A stretch of DNA of 60,515 bases from Oscillospiraceae bacterium (GTDB taxonomy: Bacteria; Bacillota; Clostridia; Oscillospirales; Ruminococcaceae), in the NCBI GenBank assembly GCA_017473015.1, contig JAFUNP010000003.1, positions 1 to 60,515 on the forward strand, given 5' to 3'. Below are positions 57,581 through 60,515 of this stretch, in pieces. The notes beneath the pieces are model-generated. The model had not been told where the DNA came from. It made no database searches and saw only the letters and a list, made by a program, of their open reading frames with translations. The stretch's first letter is position 1; every line of letters starts with the position of its first letter. Position numbers and translations under genes: made by a program.

Positions 57581-57596
57581 TAAAGCACTGTAAAAG

Positions 57597-57625
57597 CAAA
57601 CCGCCGTAGCGTCTACGGCGGTTTT
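57597..57625 (-). terminator. Terminator of the permease gene
   Basis: AACCGCCGTAG/CTACGGCGGTT with a three-base loop, T-rich on the minus strand. Confidence 0.85.
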
Positions 57626-57660
57626 CCTTATGGCTTGATATTATCAACAGACAATAATTA

Positions 57661-58959
57661 TTAACCAAGGTCAGTTGTGGATGTGATGTCAATCTTACCG
57701 GATTTGATCATGTATGATGCGTATACGTAAATAGCAATTGTCATAACTACTGTACCGATCATAAGGCCTGGTGTCAGGGATGTCAGTGAGAAGTAGCCTG
57801 TAAGAGCAGAAGCAATCATAGAAACAACCATCAGAGCTTTGAATGTGCCGGCTTTAAGGTTGAAAGCGTTGTTTGGCCACTGTTCTGGGAACATTTCAGG
57901 CATTTTCATAGCACGGAAGTCTGTGATGAATGTCAGCAGCATACCAGGAACCATCATCATGGAAACAATGTTGTCCAGGGATATACCTGCAACGATTGGC
58001 AGAGCAGAAATAGCAAACATAAAGATCAGACAGTTTTTCTGGCTGCGGAAGAATTTAGGCAGCCAGCCGTCCTGTGCAATACCTGTATACATCTGGCTGT
58101 AACCGCCAAGACCGCCCAGCAGAGCTGTGGACAGGGATGCCATAGCACCACCGATAACGAAGAAGATGTACAGGGCTTTTGGCAGTACCATCTGAGCAAG
58201 GTAACCCAGGTTCTGGTTGGCAACTTCTGCGTATGGAGCGATGGAAGAACCTACATAACCAAGCATAGCGTACAGGGAACCACAGGCGATAGAAGCGATG
58301 ATCCATGCTCTTGGGATATCTCTTTTTGCGTTTTCACACATTGGAGCATAGTTAACAGCAGGGATACCGTCACATGTGAAGGACATCAGAGCGACAGCTG
58401 TGATAAAGCTGATACCGCCGTTCATAACAAATGGTTCGCCTTCGAAACCGGAGTGGTTGGCAACCATAAAGCCGAATACGATAAACAGGCCCAGCGCAAC
58501 AACTTTGGAAATACCCAGCAGGTTCTGAACTTTTGAGAACAGGTCAGCACCTGTTGCAGCAACTACACAGAACAGAGCCATAAAGAACAGGGACAGCAGT
58601 TTCTGGTATGGATCCAGAGCAGGAATCAGCAGAGCTGTGTAGCTTGCCAGGGAGATACCGAATACTGAGAAGGACAGAGCACCAACAATATTGTTGATGG
58701 CGGAAGCACCTGTCAGCATAGGGTTGAGGATAAGAACAGACTGTGAATAGTAACCGCCGGAAAGGCTGAACATGGAAGAAGTTACGATAACACGTGTCTG
58801 CTGTGACATTTTGAACAGCTGAGCCAGAATGAATGCCAGACAAACAGAACGACCTGTCAGACCAATACCTACACCCAGCATTGAGAAGATACCGGCACCG
58901 ATACAGCCGCCCATGCCAATGAAGACAAGGTCAACTAATTTCAGTTTTTTTTCTTGCAT
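57661..58959 (-). CDS. APC-superfamily amino acid permease
   Basis: 432 residues, about 12 spans. The N-terminal VFIGMGGCIGAGIFSMLGVGIGLTG stretch (substrate-binding GxGIGAGIF-like loop, here GGCIGAGIFS) and SFTCDGIPAVNYAPMCENAKRDIPRAW (the conserved ENxxRDIPRA loop after span 6) define the family. The substrate is not predictable; an amino acid or amine is likely. The gene has a consensus promoter overlapped by a strong palindrome and lies downstream of a MarR gene, its likely regulator. Confidence 0.9.
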   Translation of the reverse strand: MQEKKLKLVDLVFIGMGGCIGAGIFSMLGVGIGLTGRSVCLAFILAQLFKMSQQTRVIVTSSMFSLSGGYYSQSVLILNPMLTGASAINNIVGALSFSVFGISLASYTALLIPALDPYQKLLSLFFMALFCVVAATGADLFSKVQNLLGISKVVALGLFIVFGFMVANHSGFEGEPFVMNGGISFITAVALMSFTCDGIPAVNYAPMCENAKRDIPRAWIIASIACGSLYAMLGYVGSSIAPYAEVANQNLGYLAQMVLPKALYIFFVIGGAMASLSTALLGGLGGYSQMYTGIAQDGWLPKFFRSQKNCLIFMFAISALPIVAGISLDNIVSMMMVPGMLLTFITDFRAMKMPEMFPEQWPNNAFNLKAGTFKALMVVSMIASALTGYFSLTSLTPGLMIGTVVMTIAIYVYASYMIKSGKIDITSTTDLG

Positions 58960-59020
58960 AATTTTTTCTCCTTTTGAAATATATTATCGACACAGTAAAG
59001 CTGTGTTCAATACAAACCTG

Positions 59021-59134
59021 CTTAAGTGATGAAGTATTGGGACGGTTGATAACCAGAGAAAAATTATGAACGAAAATAAAACTGATTACATCAATACTTC
59101 AGTCACTTAAGTATTATACATTATAATACTTAAG
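59021..59134. promoter_or_regulatory. MarR operator region with repeated CTTAAG half-sites
   Basis: CTTAAGTATTATA, CAT, TATAATACTTAAG at 59106-59134 is a perfect 13-bp inverted repeat spanning the -10 box. CTTAAGTGATGAAGTATTG at 59021-59039 is an inverted near-copy of 59092-59111, so three CTTAAG sites surround the permease promoter and leader. Confidence 0.65.
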
Positions 59135-59149
59135 ATACTAAAGTGTCAA
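59120..59149 (-). promoter_or_regulatory. Promoter of the permease gene
   Basis: Minus strand TTGACA, 18 bp, TATAAT, both perfect; the leader is about 155 bases. Confidence 0.8.
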
Positions 59150-59208
59150 TAAATCAGTTTATTTTTGTCGATATGCTGAAATAATAAAGTTTTTTATGTT
59201 TTATCCAA

Positions 59209-59236
59209 CAAAAAAAGACCTGTATAAAACAGGTCT
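59209..59236 (-). terminator. Terminator of the marR gene
   Basis: AGACCTGT/ACAGGTCT stem followed on the minus strand by seven T. Confidence 0.9.
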
Positions 59237-59241
59237 GTATA

Positions 59242-59709
59242 TTACCATTCCTCGTTCAGTGTGAAGAATCGCAGTATTTTTATATAGTTTTCCATAGCTT
59301 CCACACCATAGCGCTCCACAATTTCGTCTATAGTGGAGGCAACAAGGTCATGGTCATATTTCATATGTAATTCGGCCAGTTCTTTTCCTTTTTCTGTAAC
59401 ATAAAGATAGGTTTTTCTGTTATCGTCAGGATTTTTTTCCTCTTTTACCAGTCCTTTTGAAACCAATTTTGAAATTATCTGTGATACAGCGCTCTGTGTA
59501 CGGGCTGTTCTTTCTGCAATGTCCTTTGCAGTAATCCCTGGTGTTTTGTATATATTTACAACAGTATGCGCCTCCACTGATGTGTACATTTCACCTGTGC
59601 CGTAATCTTTTGGCACATTTGTCCGTTTGCTCATTTTTGTCACAAACAGATTACTCAGGTCAGATATTTCAAAAGCAGTCATGCTTAACTGGTATTTTTC
59701 TTTGTCCAC
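59242..59709 (-). CDS. MarR-family transcriptional regulator
   Basis: 155 residues from GTG 59709, ten bases after GGGAGG; the frame upstream of it would begin near the promoter. The winged helix is shown by ITAKDIAERTARTQSAVSQIISKLVSKGLV and the wing NPDDNRKTYLYVTEKG. MarR dimers bind palindromes and release them on ligand binding; the perfect palindrome over the next promoter is the obvious target. A terminator separates it from the permease, so the two are transcribed separately. Confidence 0.9.
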   Translation of the reverse strand: MDKEKYQLSMTAFEISDLSNLFVTKMSKRTNVPKDYGTGEMYTSVEAHTVVNIYKTPGITAKDIAERTARTQSAVSQIISKLVSKGLVKEEKNPDDNRKTYLYVTEKGKELAELHMKYDHDLVASTIDEIVERYGVEAMENYIKILRFFTLNEEW

Positions 59710-59745
59710 TGCAGTATGTCCTCCCTTAATATTTATGTACATTAA

Positions 59746-59774
59746 ATTATATATAAATAGCATATAATAGTCAA
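59746..59774 (-). promoter_or_regulatory. Promoter of marR
   Basis: Minus strand TTGACT, 17 bp, TATAAT. Confidence 0.75.
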
Positions 59775-59793
59775 CATTACTGTTTGTAAACTG

Positions 59794-59822
59794 TTGTTAC
59801 TATTTTGATAATATGTTACAAT
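59794..59822 (+). promoter_or_regulatory. Promoter of the P-loop kinase-like gene
   Basis: TTGTTA, 17 bp, TACAAT, divergent from marR. Confidence 0.6.
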
Positions 59823-59849
59823 AACTGTACTTGTTATGGGGGGCGGATA

Positions 59850-60356
59850 ATGAAAATTGCTATTGTAGGCTATTCCGGCAGCGGTAAATCCACCACTGCA
59901 CAGAAGCTGGGTGAAAAATTCAATATTCCTGTACTGTATCTGGATTCCGTTCACTGGATGGAAAACTGGACAGAACGCCCGCACGAAGAAAGTAAGACTA
60001 TGGTGGCCGACTTTATGGCAAAAAATGACAGCTGGGTGATTGACGGCAACTACAAGACTCTGCTGCAGGCAGAGCGTTTTGAACAGGCAGATATGATATT
60101 GTTTTTCAGCTTTAACCGCTTTACCTGCCTGTACCGAGTAGTAAAACGCTGGCTGAAATACCGTGGCACCAGTCGCCCGGATATAGCACAGGGGTGTAAT
60201 GAAAAAATAGATTTCGAGTTTGTCAGATGGGTTTTATGGGATGGCCGCACCCCGCGGAAGAGGAGAGGTTACGAAAATATGTGCAAAAAGTACAGTAACA
60301 AGGTGGTAATATTGAAAAATCAGAGACAACTTGACGATTTTTTACAAACATTATAA
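59850..60356 (+). CDS. P-loop kinase-like protein (adenylate kinase/topology modulation FlaR-like)
   Basis: 168 residues from ATG 59850, just after a G-rich ribosome site. Walker A is GYSGSGKST at residues 7-15; LYLDSVHWMENWTERP, SWVIDGNYKTLL and a basic RTPRKRRGYENM lid-like segment match the small FlaR-type adenylate-kinase-like family. The substrate is not established. No clear terminator follows. Confidence 0.85.
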   Translation: MKIAIVGYSGSGKSTTAQKLGEKFNIPVLYLDSVHWMENWTERPHEESKTMVADFMAKNDSWVIDGNYKTLLQAERFEQADMILFFSFNRFTCLYRVVKRWLKYRGTSRPDIAQGCNEKIDFEFVRWVLWDGRTPRKRRGYENMCKKYSNKVVILKNQRQLDDFLQTL

Positions 60357-60383
60357 AAAAGTGAAATTTTCTTAAAAAAAGTG

Positions 60384-60412
60384 TTGACAATTCCATTTTT
60401 CTGTCGTATAAT
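60384..60412 (+). promoter_or_regulatory. Perfect consensus promoter reading off the right edge
   Basis: TTGACA, 17 bp, TATAAT, both perfect, as for the tRNA gene at 44 kb. It probably drives stable RNA. Confidence 0.85.
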
Positions 60413-60436
60413 AATTAAGCACTTGAGAAAAGGCAA

Positions 60437-60458
60437 CGGGATGTGACTCGGTTTGGTA
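60437..60458 (+). other. tRNA-Pro-like 5' fragment (edge of window)
   Basis: CGGGATGTGACTCGGTTTGG resembles the first 20-odd bases of bacterial tRNA-Pro (acceptor stem and D-arm). The following bases do not continue as a normal D-stem and anticodon arm but enter a repeat-like stretch containing GAACGCAGTGAG. The window ends at 60515. Confidence 0.35.
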
Positions 60459-60515
60459 CGGCCACCGCAGTGGTTGTTCAGCGAGCAACCGAACGCAGTG
60501 AGGCTCTTAGCGAGC

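Overview
The window looks like chromosomal DNA of an anaerobic, Gram-positive gut-type Firmicute, probably of class Clostridia. The evidence is SpoVS and YmdB side by side, a Na+-type F-ATPase, a wall-anchored giant surface protein, strong AGGAGG ribosome sites, near-consensus TTGACA/TATAAT promoters and moderately AT-rich DNA. Intergenic repeats of the kind scattered through clostridial genomes also fit. The exact genus cannot be read from the sequence. There is no prophage, integrase, transposase or CRISPR array.

Layout. (1) 1-10.35 kb: most of one giant surface protein. About 48 Cys/His-containing repeats are followed by a phosphodiester-glycosidase domain, wall-binding repeats and a C-terminal triple repeat. 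An in-frame TAA at 1242-1244 splits it. (2) 10.5-14.6 kb: envelope polysaccharide genes (EpsG-like protein, sugar transferase) with a VTC-domain/DUF4956 pair. (3) 14.7-31.9 kb: metabolic and hydrolytic genes, namely an amidohydrolase, a DUF3048 lipoprotein, a HAD phosphatase, an esterase-esterase-ATP-grasp cassette, an ElaA-like acetyltransferase, a UcpA-like dehydrogenase, a DUF134-NifX fusion, proC, an MFS carrier, an M18 aminopeptidase, a SLOG protein and folA. (4) 31.9-37.6 kb, minus strand: spoVS, ymdB, a very unusual degenerate P-type-ATPase-like protein, rlmB and a small membrane protein, ending in an AT-rich intergenic region with a cluster of DnaA-box-like motifs. (5) 37.6-42.6 kb: ogg-type glycosylase, class II aldolase, class 3 FBPase and ribokinase. 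(6) 42.6-47 kb: small membrane and regulatory proteins around a CAT-anticodon tRNA (probably tRNA-Ile2). The 3' end and terminator of this tRNA recur in a 185-bp tandem array. (7) 47-49.1 kb: a GH2 glycosidase and a DUF1653 protein. (8) 49.5-56.7 kb: a complete F1Fo ATP synthase operon whose c subunit carries the two-carboxylate Na+ motif. (9) 56.8-60.5 kb: a flavoprotein, a MarR/permease unit with a clear palindromic operator, a P-loop kinase-like gene, and a perfect promoter driving a tRNA-Pro-like 5' fragment at the right edge.

The glycolytic/gluconeogenic enzymes, the Na+ ATP synthase and the amino-acid or peptide genes (M18, ProC, permease) fit a fermentative lifestyle with Na+ energetics. 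The most notable unexplained items are the degenerate P-type ATPase-like protein, the tRNA-linked 185-bp array, the DnaA-box-like cluster, the internal translation start in the DUF134-NifX fusion, and the interrupted giant repeat protein.
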